Assembly: GCA_003427395.1 (NCBI GenBank)
Contig: BFEA01000047.1
Location: 4,152,193 to 4,194,594, forward strand
From: Chara braunii
Taxonomy: Eukaryota > Streptophyta > Charophyceae > Charales > Characeae
Length of the DNA: 42,402 bases
Reading direction: 5' to 3'
A model generated the notes under the pieces. That model was not told the origin of the DNA and searched no databases. It was given only the letters and a program-made list of their open reading frames with translations. The position numbers and the translations under genes were made by a program. Position 1 is the stretch's first letter, and each line of letters starts with the position of its first letter. Positions 8,971 to 18,872 of the stretch are shown here, piece by piece.

Positions 8971-9890
8971 GTGTCTCAATTCTCCAGTTCCTTCCAGCAG
9001 CGTAGCTACCCGTCCTTGATTAGTGACTACGGGCGCAACTGCAGGGGGCGGTTGATTTCGTTTTGGGAGGGGACAATCCCGAGCGAAATGTCCAGGTTGC
9101 TTACAATTTTAACATTCCACTCTAACTGGGGGAGCGACATCTTGATGGCGGACAGGTGGGGCAGGGAGAGCAGTTTGCATAGGCAAAGGAGGTGTAGGAA
9201 GCAGGGGGTAAGCAGAAGAGGGACTAGCTCGCGGCGTTCTTGTGTTCGTGCTCATAAGTTCCCGCAATACTTGCTCCAATCGATCGATCTGGGAAGTCTG
9301 TCTGTATTAGGCGATTTATCCACTCTGATTGTTGGGAGGTGGCAGTGTGAATCATCTGAGTCAGATGGAGATTGGTGATGAGTATTTGTGTTGATGACTG
9401 AAGCATGACGACACTTACATGAACAAACCTTGAAGGAGGAGGGGAAGGAGGAGAAGCGACACAGGGGGAAATTTGAGGTGCATAACCCTGCGATGGTCCG
9501 CCTAGGTTTTCGGGATCGTGACCGTGGTAAAACCGACCAATCGATCTTAGTCAGGATCGCCTTTTTGCAGCCACGTCCTCTATCGTATCAGCTATGTCTT
9601 CCTCACTCTAATCTATGTACTTTCGTGTATCTTGCGAGTCCAGCCCGAGTTCCTTTGCAATAATCTCCGATAGGTAGGTCGTTTTGGGCGGGACTTTCTT
9701 TTTCAACTTCGCCTTCAAGACCGGGTTGCGGAGGTGATCTGTGAACCAGTCCCGAACAACATTCTCTTCCCGTGTAGACTTATCCAAAGCTGTTTAAAAT
9801 CTATCTACAACGTCTGGCAACAGTTCTCCTGGTTCTCGAGGGCGCTTTTTCAATACAAACAACGCAGTGTCCTCACTCACCTCAAAGAAA
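8971..9890 (-). pseudogene. gag-like ORF1 remnant with CCHC zinc knuckle
   Basis: The minus strand from 9890 reads a charged globular stretch including SEDTALFVLKKR and NVVRDWFTDHLRNPVLKAKL, interrupted by three stops. Further on, RLEQVLRELMSTNTR and a Pro-rich linker lead into a zinc knuckle at 9114-9073: Cys, a TAA stop in place of one residue, then NCKQPGHFARDC, which fits CX2CX4HX4C. Such knuckles are typical of LINE ORF1 and retroelement gag proteins that bind RNA. Reading continues in frame into text just before the ORF2 remnant. The class (LINE ORF1 rather than LTR gag) is inferred from position. Confidence 0.6.
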
Positions 9891-9962
9891 AACAAGAAAA
9901 AAAAAAATTCATCTTTTTTTTTAATTTGAAATTCTTTTTTTTTTTCTATTTTTGATTAAATA

Positions 9963-10001
<39 letters not shown>

Positions 10002-10036
10002 AGACGAGAATATATATATATATATATATATATAAA
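9891..10036. repeat. A/T-rich tract with (TA)n
   Basis: A- and T-runs at about 9898-9945 are followed by TA dinucleotide arrays (9959-9997 and 10010-10034) split by AAAGACGAGA. Confidence 0.9.
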
Positions 10037-10037
10037 A

Positions 10038-10205
10038 TTGTAGATCTACAACCCCCTATATTTTTTGTTGTATTTTTTGCTTAGTCTTTGTCAATGAAAA
10101 CAAAATTCGCGGGTGGCATTGATATGCATCAAATTGGCTGTTGAACGCCTGTTCAACGCAGATTCGTCAGACACTAAATTATTTAATGTGGGATCCACAT
10201 TAAAT
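10038..10205. repeat. cluster of short palindromes
   Basis: Three inverted repeats lie within 170 bp: TTGTAGATCTACAA at 10038-10051 (perfect), TTGAAC-gcct-GTTCAA at 10141-10156, and ATTTAATGTG-ggatc-CACATTAAAT at 10181-10205 (10-bp arms). TTGATATGCATCAA near 10117 is nearly palindromic. No gene is nearby. Confidence 0.7.
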
Positions 10206-10336
10206 CCAAATCCAGACACTCAGTGCATGAGGAGAAAATAAATTAAGCCTTACTTCATCCATGTCAACAAAGCAACAGTCCAACCAGTGCATACAAAAGG
10301 GTGTTTCTCTCCCAACTTGTTTTTGTGCTCCAATGC

Positions 10337-10378
10337 GTTCGCCCGACGAAACGTGAGCATCAAAGATGAGTAGGGGCA
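10337..10378. repeat. 42-bp repeat shared with 14150-14191
   Basis: GTTCGCCCGACGAAAC is identical at 10337-10352 and 14150-14165. The next 25 bp also align (AACAT/AGCAT, ATGAG, AGGGGCA). The first copy ends exactly where LINE copy B homology begins, so it may be a LINE-internal or target sequence. Confidence 0.6.
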
Positions 10379-11096
10379 ACCACACTCAGATCGTGCTGCA
10401 GCCCGCATGGACCTACGGAAAGATGACTTTTGGACCAAGCTAATTAAAAACCAGGATAGGCCATTCCTTGAAAGGTGAGAGGAAGTGGCTCGCCAACCCC
10501 TGTTTGGGAACTGATGGATTACAGATGAACAGGGGCGAGTCTTTCTTAGCTCGAGTCGTCTGTGGAACGGACGGGCGAGGAATGAGGTTATGAGGATTGG
10601 GGATCTGTGGGACAAAACCAGGAAGGACTGAGTCTCAGAGGACCAACTAAGAGCGAAACTCCCCCACTGCCAAAAAATAGGAGAGAGAGGTTGGACTAGA
10701 TCCTCTTTGCCCTCCCTCTCGCATGGCTGAGGACACTTCAACGGGGGCCAATAGTGGAGGAAAGGGACTGAGTGGTACTAAGAGGGGATGCAACTCGGGT
10801 GGGCCCGGTGGGGGAAGTGCTCACAGTCAGATCAAGGGAGGTGCTAATAAATTTCTTTTATCGAACGCAACTGAACCGGTTGATCAGGGGAGTGTCGGAT
10901 GAAGTTTACTGGATTGAGGTTGAATCAGTCCAAAGGGTGAGGGTCCTACAGGATGGGGACTCCTAGGTGGCATTTAGGCCGGAGATACCAATTTATGAGC
11001 TCCCCATGGACCCCATTGAGTGGAGATGGAAGATCCCAATGAGGAACGACAAACCAAAATATCGTTACCTTCACACATTGGGTGTGAAAGCAACCG

Positions 11097-11139
<43 letters not shown>

Positions 11140-11140
11140 N

Positions 11141-11215
<75 letters not shown>

Positions 11216-12152
11216 ACTACTGGATGCTCAGGATTAAACTCAACCTGAGGGACCTATAGTGGATCGCTGGGCAAGACATTTAAATGTTCCACTAGAAGTC
11301 CTGAGACCAATAAAGTGGTTTAAAGAGACAATTTGAAAATCTGAATTGGCCAAAATTGTCTCGCTTCAATGGTAGATCGCCCATCGTTGCCTACCCACAA
11401 ATGCATGGCTCATCGACCATACTCACCTAGAGCAGAAAGGCTTAGCCCTTTCTTGGTGCTTGGTCTGCTTGGAGGGCTTTCCCTCCCGAAAGGCAAACGG
11501 GATGATAGAACACCTCTTCCTACAGTGTCTAGCTTCAATCCTGGTTTGACGGGGATGGGTTCGGATTTGGAACCAACTAGACACTGATAGGGATTGGTCG
11601 TGGGAATGGAGAGCCCTACTAACTGGACATTGGACCATGCAAATCTCAGCCTTTACAGCCAACTTATTTAGGATTGGGAGGGAGGCGGTATTATGGGCCA
11701 TATGACGTCGCAGATGTACTCTAGTACTGGAAGGTGCCCACACAGAAAAAGGCGAGATGATGAAAATGATTAAAAACATGATAGAAACAACAATAAGAGC
11801 TCGGTGGAGAAATACGATACATGTGACGAAAACTCTTACAAAAAGATTAGACATTATCCAGAAACTAAAAGAATTGTGCATGAACTAGCTTGGGGGGGAA
11901 CAGGGAGGATGGATTGCAAGAGTCCAATGGGATAGTTGGCAACGGGATAACAACGATCGGTTGGACACATCACATAATAATTATCGATTAATCTTCCATG
12001 AGTGGACTGTAATCTCCAACGACACTCCACTCCCCCCTGCCTCTGAATTCCCAGACTTATTTCCCCCACCCAACAAACCCAACAACGCCTTGGCTGAATG
12101 GAGTTGGTATGGTCGTGACACAGGGGAACCCGTTCAGCAGAGCCCTAGATGA
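10378..12152 (+). pseudogene. LINE ORF2 C-terminal remnant (copy B)
   Basis: Nucleotide-level homology to copy C is continuous: DLRKDDFW-like text at the start, EVLINFFYRTQLN (near 10840), IPIYELPMDP (near 10985), then zf-RVT pieces around 11370-11540 (LPTNAWLIDH-like, PWC..C, EHLFLQC). The last part reads WLGGEQGG and EFPDLFPPP. Several stops and a 115-bp poly-A tract (11100-11214) disrupt it. No catalytic residues of the reverse transcriptase or endonuclease are present. Confidence 0.8.
11100..11214 (+). repeat. 115-bp poly-A tract inside LINE ORF2
   Basis: Pure A apart from one N at 11140. By comparison with copy C (GTGACCTACCGGATGCTC) the coding text reads GTGAAAGCAAC before it and CTACTGGATGCTC after it, so the tract plus about 8 flanking bases is an insertion into an otherwise continuous frame. 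The N suggests a weak assembly join, so the true length is uncertain. Confidence 0.85.
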
Positions 12153-12511
12153 GACCTATCATTTATCGATATCTTTTTGTTATCAGTAAATTTTACTCTT
12201 CAAGGCTTCGTGTCGCTTTTCGTATCATCATCATCATTTCCGTTATCATTATCTTCAGGGCGCTATCCTTCGCCTCCAACAAAATCCAAATGGAATGACA
12301 ATTTGGTGAGGGGGTAGGGGAGAGCCCGGCCCCGCAGGGGTTTCATTAGGAGGGAGGTGGAATCCTGGAGGGGGTATGGGCAGATTGTGAGGAATACTCT
12401 TTTCTGGGGCTGGGCATCAAATCCCAGCGGGGGCAGATTAGAGTAAAGGGATAAATAGGGTAATGGAGAGAATGGAGGTGTGCTGAAATTCTCGGCTATC
12501 ATTATCTGATT
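12153..12511 (+). other. LINE B 3' UTR, unique part
   Basis: Non-coding, with a short (ATC)n at about 12224-12238 and no counterpart among the other copies. It links the ORF2 end to the duplicated block. Confidence 0.5.
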
Positions 12512-12914
12512 ATTGGTATATTAAGCTTTTTGGTGTTCTGAAATTCTGGCTGCATCTCGTATTCTTCCACATCCGGGATATAGGTCTTCAGAGATGGTTG
12601 AACCTGGTCTGATATTTTCTAAGTTGCTCTGTTTTGTGCCCTTGGTTTGCCGATGCCAGAACGACGCTGACCGGAGTTGGGGCGTTGCCCTGTAACCTGT
12701 AAATAGCAGGAGTGTGAGGCCTTGTAGAGAGATCTGGGGTTTGCTGAGGGTGGAAGGCATTCCAGTGGTGAACCGGGGGGGGCTGAAAGGAGGCGAGAAG
12801 AGATCAGCTATGGTTGATGTTGGTCAGGTTGTTTCTGTCTCTGTAGTATAGTGTCCTGGTATAGGGAGGGTTAGGAGTTGTACTGGGATTAGGAGCCCAG
12901 AATAGCTGATATAG

Positions 12915-12946
<32 letters not shown>

Positions 12947-13379
12947 CACCATTAGTTTCATCATCTCATTATTGTTATATTAAGCTTTTTGGTGTTCTGA
13001 AGTTTTTGGCAGCATCTAGCATTCTTCCACATTCGGGATATAGGACTTCAGAGATGGTTGAACCTGGACTGATTTCAACTAAGTTGCTCTGTTCTGAGCC
13101 CTTGGTTTGCTGATGCCAGAACGACGCTGGCCGGAGCTGGGGCGTTGCCCTGTAACCTTATAATAGCAGGAGCGTGAGGCCTTGTAGAGAGATCTGGGGT
13201 TTGCTGAGGGTGGAAGGCAGTCTAGTAGTGAACCAGGGGGGGCTGAAATGAAGCGAGAAGAGATCAGCTATGGTTGACAATTAGTTAGTTTGGTTTTGTC
13301 TTTGAGGTACAGTGTCCTGATATAGGGAGGGCTGGGAGTTGTTCTAGGATTAGGAGGCCAGAATAGCTGATATAGCATA
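12512..13379 (+). repeat. tandem duplication of a 406-bp LINE 3' UTR block
   Basis: Unit 1 (12512-12917) and unit 2 (12972-13379) align end to end from TTAAGCTTTTTGGTGTTC to AATAGCTGATATAGCAT. Shared internal anchors are GAGATGGTTGAACCTGG, GCCAGAACGACGCTG, GGGGCGTTGCCCTGTAACC and TAGAGAGATCTGGGG. Between them lies a (CAT)n microsatellite (12914-12948). The end of the same block recurs in copy D (about 42225-42325) and in reverse at 31661-31770 and 34620-34930. Confidence 0.9.
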
Positions 13380-13582
13380 TTTTTCTTTAATTTTTCATAT
13401 TTTGAATCATCATTCTCATTAACATCATTATCTAGGATATAATGGTCATCATTAGCGGTTTCCGTATGTTCATTCTGGGCAGACTATGAGGACCCCGGCC
13501 TCAATCTTGTTATTGATAATATCAGCCTTGGGCACTGGGCCCGTTTTTGAAAAAAAAAAAAAGAAAAAAAAAAAAAAAAGGG

Positions 13583-14025
13583 TGGATCAGAGGGAGATAC
13601 AGGCTGTCTGCCCCATTCGCCCCCTGGGTGCAGAACCAATCAGCCTTTTTGCCCGCTCTTCACATCAGGTCGGTCCACCTAAGACACTACTGCGAAGACT
13701 GGTACCCTGCGCAGTCAATTCCCTGGGCTTCCAGGGTCACTAAATCGATGGACTGATCGGCAACTTAAAAGGAAGAACTAGTTATTCATGGTTTGGCCAG
13801 GCATCCTGCGCAGTCAATTCCCTGGGCTTCCAGGGCAATCAATGCTGGCATACAACTGCAAGAGTTCCGATATGGACATGATTTTGTACAAGGGACGCTG
13901 GACCCGATTTCCAACAGGCGCTGCTCCCCACCAATAGATGGAGCCCCCCCCTGTGGTGTTAGTGGTGATTGTGCGTATCAGCACCCCTAGCACCCAGACG
14001 GGCGTTTCAAAAAAAAAAAAAAAAA
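13583..14025 (+). mobile_element. LINE 3'-end insertion with type-I tail
   Basis: It starts directly after the A-tail of copy B. The text CGCCCCCTGGGTGCAGAACC resembles CGCCCCCTAGACGCAGAACC of copy C's 3' UTR (about 22148). Two copies of the CCTGCGCAGTCAATTCCCTG module occur (13706 and 13804), then the type-I tail from about 13892. The hairpin GGTGTTAGTGGTG (13955-13967) pairs with CACCCCTAGCACC (13982-13994) at 12 of 13 positions around a 14-nt loop. The A-run is at 14009-14025. Confidence 0.8.
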
Positions 14026-14339
14026 GTAGGGGCAAAAGATCATGCATACATGAATCACACGTCATTTGTTACGCGTCGAGGAGTGGAGGGAGAGAAAAAG
14101 AGGCAGAAAACAAAACAAATAAAATTGTTGACAGAGCAAGCCTGACCGAGTTCGCCCGACGAAACTTCGAACATAAAAAATGAGAAGGGGCAGAGAACCA
14201 CGTGCCCCCCAGTCGTTATCAAAAACACAGTTCATTCTTGGACTGAAAAAGACGCGAGGGAAGAAGAACAAGGTGTCTTGATCTCGTTGGCCTCTTCAAG
14301 TTCGACGACGCTCGCTCCTGCGGGATCCGATCGAACTGA

Positions 14340-14416
14340 AAGAGAGGAGCGGGTGGGGACTCAAAAACAAACAGAAGCAAGGATCGCGCTTCATCATCCA
14401 ATCATTGATTAGGGGG

Positions 14417-14494
<78 letters not shown>

Positions 14495-14581
14495 NGAAAG
14501 AGAGGAGCGGGTGGGGACTCAAAAACAAACACAGGCAATGATCGCGCTCCATCATCGAATCATTTATGAGGGGGGGGAGAG

Positions 14582-14660
<79 letters not shown>

Positions 14661-14676
14661 GAGAGAGAGAACGAGA
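14340..14676. repeat. tandem duplication carrying two (GA)n tracts
   Basis: AGAGAGGAGCGGGTGGGGAC and the next 55 bp occur at about 14340-14417 and 14498-14576, each followed by a long GA run (14418-14494 and 14577-14676). An N at 14495 marks the junction. Minor differences (CAGAAGCAAGG versus CACAGGCAATG) argue for a real duplication rather than a pure assembly echo. The Arg-Glu open frames here are products of the repeat. Confidence 0.85.
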
Positions 14677-15396
14677 GTGTTAACGGAGTCCTACCTTGAC
14701 CGAAGAACGGGACTAAGGAGAACGATAGAGTTGCAAACACATAAGTAGATTTGAGGAAAACCGGCGTTTCGCCATGAACTTAGCTTCCAAAATAGGAGAA
14801 AGACGGAGAACAAGGTGCAAAATCCTTCTACTCTCATATCATGGCCCCAGGCCATGTAACCATTCGTACTCACACACCTTCCTTACTCAGGCACTGGCGA
14901 TCCTGGGCGCCAAGTACCAACCTCCATACCACAGCGATCGTCACACCGCCAACTTAGTTTCTACACCGACTTGCCCAGACCCCCTAGTCCGTCACGACCA
15001 CCCGATGCCCAACTTTGCAAAACTACAGTCAGCTCGTCAGGACTTTCAAGCTCGAAGCTAGCCTTAGTGGAGCCTCAATGGTTTCGGGGAGGAGAGGAAG
15101 ATAATTTTACCAGCAGGGGGGTTTGAGCTGTCCTTCCCTCCAGCACCAATGTCTATGGTCCCAGGCTCCTGGTATGGGTACAACTAACCCCATAGAAGGG
15201 TCTGGAAATCAAATTTGAGGGAATTCAAAGAGTAGTACATAGAGGTTTGAATAGAGCTAGATGTGAAAAGTTCTTTCTGGCGCTCGGTAACGGGTGAAGA
15301 GGCTCAAAGTAAAACCCCAACAGCCATTTAACATCAACATGATCATCTGATTGTTCACATGAGAGACGCTGTTTTTCGTTTTTGTCACTCCGGGTA
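14677..15396. other. non-coding, no feature recognised
   Basis: No domain or shared repeat is seen. Bases 15195-15396 may belong to the 3' UTR of the element that ends at 15545, but no other copy extends far enough to show it. Confidence 0.45.
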
Positions 15397-15545
15397 GACT
15401 GTGAGGACCCCGGCCTCAACATCTTCATTGGTAATATCAGCCTTGGGCACTGGGCAAGTTTCTTTGGAAAAAAAAAAAAACAAAAACAAAACCAAAAAAA
15501 AAACAAAAAAAAAACAAAAACAAACAAACAAACAAACAAACAAAC
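15397..15545 (+). repeat. type-II LINE tail fragment with A-rich end
   Basis: GACTGTGAGGACCCCGGCCT, then AATATCAGCCTTGGGCACTG, match the end of LINE B (13482-13540) almost base for base. It ends in an A-rich stretch that becomes (CAAA)n at about 15519-15544. Confidence 0.85.
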
Positions 15546-17030
15546 TTTCAAGCTCGCCGATCATCACATCATCTAGCCACTACTTCCCTGAAGCTGGCAG
15601 ATGGGTTGAGAGACAGATTTTCGGACGCGCTTGCGGATTTTATAGTTGCGAAGGGGGAAGTAGAAGACGGAAGAGAGGGAAGGAGAAGGGGTCAAAGAGA
15701 GGGAGGAGGGGAATAGGATTATTCGCCTTGGGAAGGCCATATTAATCCGCGTGAGTTCTTCATAGCCAATCAGATCACAGTGTGAGGGGATTAATCCTCC
15801 TTACATGCTGTCGTCTAGTGGCTTGAAGACTATGAGAGGGGATCGGTAGGGATTTTTTGTACGGGGATGAAGGCAGGAAGGGGGAGGAGGCGAAGAACGG
15901 TGCTGAGCAGGACCAAGATTCAGATGGAGGGAGGGAGACAAAAACGTGAAGGAAAAGGGGATGGAAAACAGTTACGGGTCAAGGGAAGGAGCGAAGGAGA
16001 GAAGAGTGAAAATGGCTTGGGATAAAGCGGGAGGAGGGGAAAGCTTGCATGCATGGCGCCGGCGGAGCCTGGCGCAGAAACAAAAAGGCATTGAGACGGT
16101 TACACTGCGTCCACTCCAGCTCTAAAACTAGTTCAAGATTTGAAAAATTCAAAAGCAATACCTGCGCGTGGAATAGATGCGTGAAAATCTTACGCCTATT
16201 CAGATCTCTTGAGAAATTCACGGAGCTTTCCGGGGCGGATTTGGGGACACTCATGTACAAGAAAGGACATGTCAAGGGGAAGTCCGCCAGCAAATTCCAG
16301 AGTTCCCAGCTGCCGAACAAAATTCCTAGCGCGGTCGCTAAGGCGCGCGTTATTCCTATGTAAATTCATGGATTTTGAAAAAAAAACAAATAAAATTCTA
16401 AAAAACCTGAGAAAACAAAATTAATTTGAAGTGGGAGGGCCTCGACGGCCATTGATTCCATGCATTACCCATCGGCCAAAAAGAAGGTACGCAAAGCCCG
16501 TTAGAGACCGAAAAGAAAAGAGTAGCAGAACCTAGGGCTTTCGAAGCTCGTTTAAGCACAGAAGTTGGCACCCCAAATTAGGACTCGTCAACCCCGCCAC
16601 TTTTCCCCTCCTGTTCGGGCTTCTGTGGGGCACACGTTTATGTTCCTCAGATGCACGTAAGACCTGCAAGGGTGCAGAACGTGGCAAGGGAAGTTTCGGT
16701 TCCATCCCAGAGTCCTCCGCCTGAAATCCTTGGCCGTAACCCCTCTGATGCAAGCAGGACCTGCAAGGGTGCAGAACGCTGTCCGAGGCGCGAAGTTAAC
16801 CCATCACGGGAGTAGTCACCTATCTGGAAGACTGAAGAGGCTGCTAAGATTCCCTACATACATAGCATTTTCCAATTTTCACAAGTACAAGTTTTGTTTT
16901 TTTTCTTATTTCATTTAGTTTTGTGGTTGCTATGGTCTGTAAGTTGACGCACTGAAGCGAGAGAATGTGGAGGAGGCGAAACAAGGGATGAATACCGCAG
17001 ATAGTCCTGGACAAATTAAGGAAACAGTGG
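15546..17030. other. non-coding; one 21-bp direct repeat
   Basis: GACCTGCAAGGGTGCAGAAC plus G occurs at 16661-16681 and 16758-16778, 97 bp apart, each preceded by a GATGCA-like sequence. No coding homology is recognised in the open frames of either strand. Confidence 0.5.
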
Positions 17031-17169
17031 TATAAAACTCCAGCTGGTGCAGCTCCCCACCAATAGACGGAGCCTTCACAACAGGGGACCTAAATAGTGG
17101 GGATGCTCGTATCACGTCACTACCCAGGCTTCCCACCAATGACGTTTCTTTTAAAAAAAAAGAAAAAAA
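17031..17169 (+). repeat. short N-type tail element
   Basis: It starts in a degraded core (CCAGCTGGTGCAGCTCCCCA), then CCAATAGACGGAGCC. The stem TAGTG (17095-17099) pairs with CACTA (17118-17122) around a loop containing GGATGCTCGTATCAC. A GACGTTTCTTTTAAAA-type A-tail follows. Loop and ending match the N elements, but the stem letters differ. Confidence 0.7.
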
Positions 17170-17880
17170 GGATCGGAAATTTGGAAGGAAGAAAAGATTA
17201 CTACCAAAAAGAGGAAGATACTAAAGATTTCTGCAGCGCATGGCTATGGGGGTCCATGGGGGGTTATTTGGCAAGCATTCGGGGAGAAGATGGGGATACT
17301 ACAACAATTTTCATTCAACAATTGGGTGGGCTAGGACAATACTTGGGTATTCAGACCCCATGCTGACTTTGCAGATCTCTGGCCGCTATCAGCAGCTCTG
17401 GTGAAAATCTTATGGTATGGGGGGAATTGATATGATGGCAATCACAAGTCTCACTCTTGCAATGATTGTTTGTGGCATTCAGCTGAGCATGGAAAGCAAG
17501 TTCAGGCTAGGTTGTAAGGAGGAAAAAAAAAACAAAAAAAAAAAAGAAAAGGGTTCTGGCGGCCTGGAAACGGGCTGAAGAGACCAGTGCCTGCTCATAT
17601 TCTTGTGCTATTTCGGGGCCCTGATTCCTGTTGTCAGCAGGTGATTCTTTCCACCAGTAGATGGAGCCTCAGCAACCATAAAGAGAAGACCTGACACTTG
17701 GGGTTTACCCCGAGGCAATAGGCTGCTGGCAAATCTGAGTGCCCCCTTCCCATCAATAGCGGTCCTTCATTTGGCCAGGGTTATGAGGCCAGAGCCAATC
17801 AAGGGTCCACTCTTTGGCAGTGGCTCTGGTCTATTCATGGGGAGCAGCAGCTCCAAATCTGAGTTTTAGTTTGAAAAACC
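17170..17880. other. non-coding; one degraded tail core
   Basis: An A-rich run lies at 17522-17550. GTCAGCAGGTGATTCTTTCC followed by CACCAGTAGATGGAGCC (about 17632-17668) is a decayed copy of the tail core without hairpin or A-tail. Nothing else is recognised. Confidence 0.5.
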
Positions 17881-17889
17881 TAGAAAGAA

Positions 17890-18018
17890 AGATTGGACCC
17901 GCTTTCCAGCAGGTGTTGCTCCCCACCAATAGATGGAGCCCTCCCGACACTAGTGTCTGCTCTTACCAGCACCCCTAGCATCATCTTGGGTTGTTTTCTT
18001 GTAAGAAAAAAAAAAAAA
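17890..18018 (+). repeat. type-I short tail element
   Basis: GATTGGACCCGCTTTCCAGC, the conserved CCACCAATAGATGGAGCC, then ACACTAGTG, the loop TCTGCTCTTACCAG and CACCCCTAGCATC. A GGGTTGTTTTC linker and an A-run (about 18005-18018) end it. The stem is weaker than in sister copies, with three unpaired right-arm bases. Confidence 0.75.
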
Positions 18019-18786
18019 GAAAGAAAGAAAGATTCTGAGCCGAGTCGCTCAGTGGGTAGAGCACCAGTTGGAAATGCGCATTTTGTGGTATATGAGGTTG
18101 ATGATGTGAGGGCACGTACCTGGTCTTCGCGGTGGTCTACAAGGTCGACATCTTCGTGTACTTCGGGTTGTTGCTGCTGACGTCAACAGGATGCATACAC
18201 AATTCGTAGGCGCTAGTAGCTGTGTGATCATAGTCTGGGCGCTGAGCGCCAAGTAGGAGGAAGGACTCTGGATACATATGTTGGTGGTGGCGAGAGTGTG
18301 CTCTCATTGACATAAAAAAAAAAAAAAAAAGGTTGTGGATTCAAAACTCAATTGCAGCCTCGCACACTTCCGCTGGCGGGCGTTGACCAACGTGCAGCTG
18401 TACACAGCCCTCTGGGCACTGCATGGTTATGAATACAGACCCTGCCTGCATCAGTCAGGGGACTTAATTCAGGTTGTTGTATGCTGGGTCTGGACTCCGC
18501 GTGGTTTGCTTGACGTGGTCATTGATTGTTCTGATATTCTTCCCTGCTCTGGCATATCACTGTTATACGGCGTTTGACGCGGGGATGCAGCCATTCGGGT
18601 AGCGCGATTTATGTTCTAGACAGTAAGCTTGGCAAAGGTCTTATGAAGTGGGGGATGTGCAGCCTTCTGGATGGTTGTGTCCAAAGCCAACGTTGTCCCA
18701 CACACCACATGCAACCCACTCACATGCGCGCTCACACCCGTATTTGCTGAAGACCTTACTGATACCGACTGGGAGGATCCAGCTGA
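18019..18786. other. non-coding; weak tRNA-like 5' half
   Basis: TCGCTCAGTGGGTAGAGC (18046-18063) resembles a tRNA D-arm but has no matching B box at tRNA distance. An A-run is at about 18315-18331. The open frame 18335-18577 has no recognisable domain. Confidence 0.4.
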
Positions 18787-18872
18787 CTATCTCAGTTGGT
18801 TGGCATCAGCAGGGATTGAACCCACAACCTCCTGAATGCCACTTGCGTGCCTGACCAACTGAGCTAGGCCGC
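18787..18872 (-). other. tRNA-derived sequence with A and B boxes
   Basis: On the minus strand TAGCTCAGTTGG (18855-18866) fits the RNA polymerase III A box, and GGTTCAATCCC (18812-18822) fits the B box. The T-arm can pair five positions (GTGGG/CCTGC, two of them G-U). The acceptor and anticodon stems do not pair well, so this is not a functional tRNA. A second near-identical A box, TATCTCAGTTGG, lies on the plus strand at 18789-18800, so the segment is bounded by a 14-bp inverted repeat. It is best read as a tRNA pseudogene or SINE head. Confidence 0.55.

Larger units (their letters stand above)
8171..9890 (-). mobile_element. LINE copy F, family 2, internally deleted
   Basis: Read on the minus strand, a gag-like ORF1 with a CCHC zinc knuckle (9890-9069) is followed within about 100 bp by the C-terminal part of a family-2 ORF2 (about 8960-8170). 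The reverse transcriptase and endonuclease regions that should lie between are absent. The 5' side stops at an AT-rich simple repeat. All frames are damaged. Confidence 0.65.
10378..13580 (+). mobile_element. LINE copy B, family 1, with duplicated 3' UTR
   Basis: ORF2 remnant (10378-12152), then a long 3' UTR containing a tandem duplication (12512-13379), then CTTGGGCACTGGGCCCG and an A-tail (13549-13579). It aligns with copy C over the ORF2 part from CAGATCGTGC (10386; 20092 in copy C) onward, so it is 5'-truncated after the reverse transcriptase. The tail is type II, shared with 15397-15545 and with element N4. Confidence 0.8.

Noticed and set aside
11020-11259. Poly-Lys protein
   Set aside because: Translation of the poly-A tract inserted in LINE B.
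14146-14170. Hammerhead-ribozyme-like CTGA...CGAAAC core
   Set aside because: CTGACCGAG has an extra base relative to CUGANGA, and stem II (GTTCG/CGAC) does not pair fully. The related copy at 10337 lacks the CTGA part.
14511-14748. Arg-Glu repeat proteins over GA tracts
   Set aside because: These are pure translations of (GA)n; the same occurs at 34198-34519. No flanking domain.
18046-18350. Split tRNA-like element (D-arm at 18046, GGATTCAAAACTC at 18338)
   Set aside because: The spacing is far too long and the B box match is poor.
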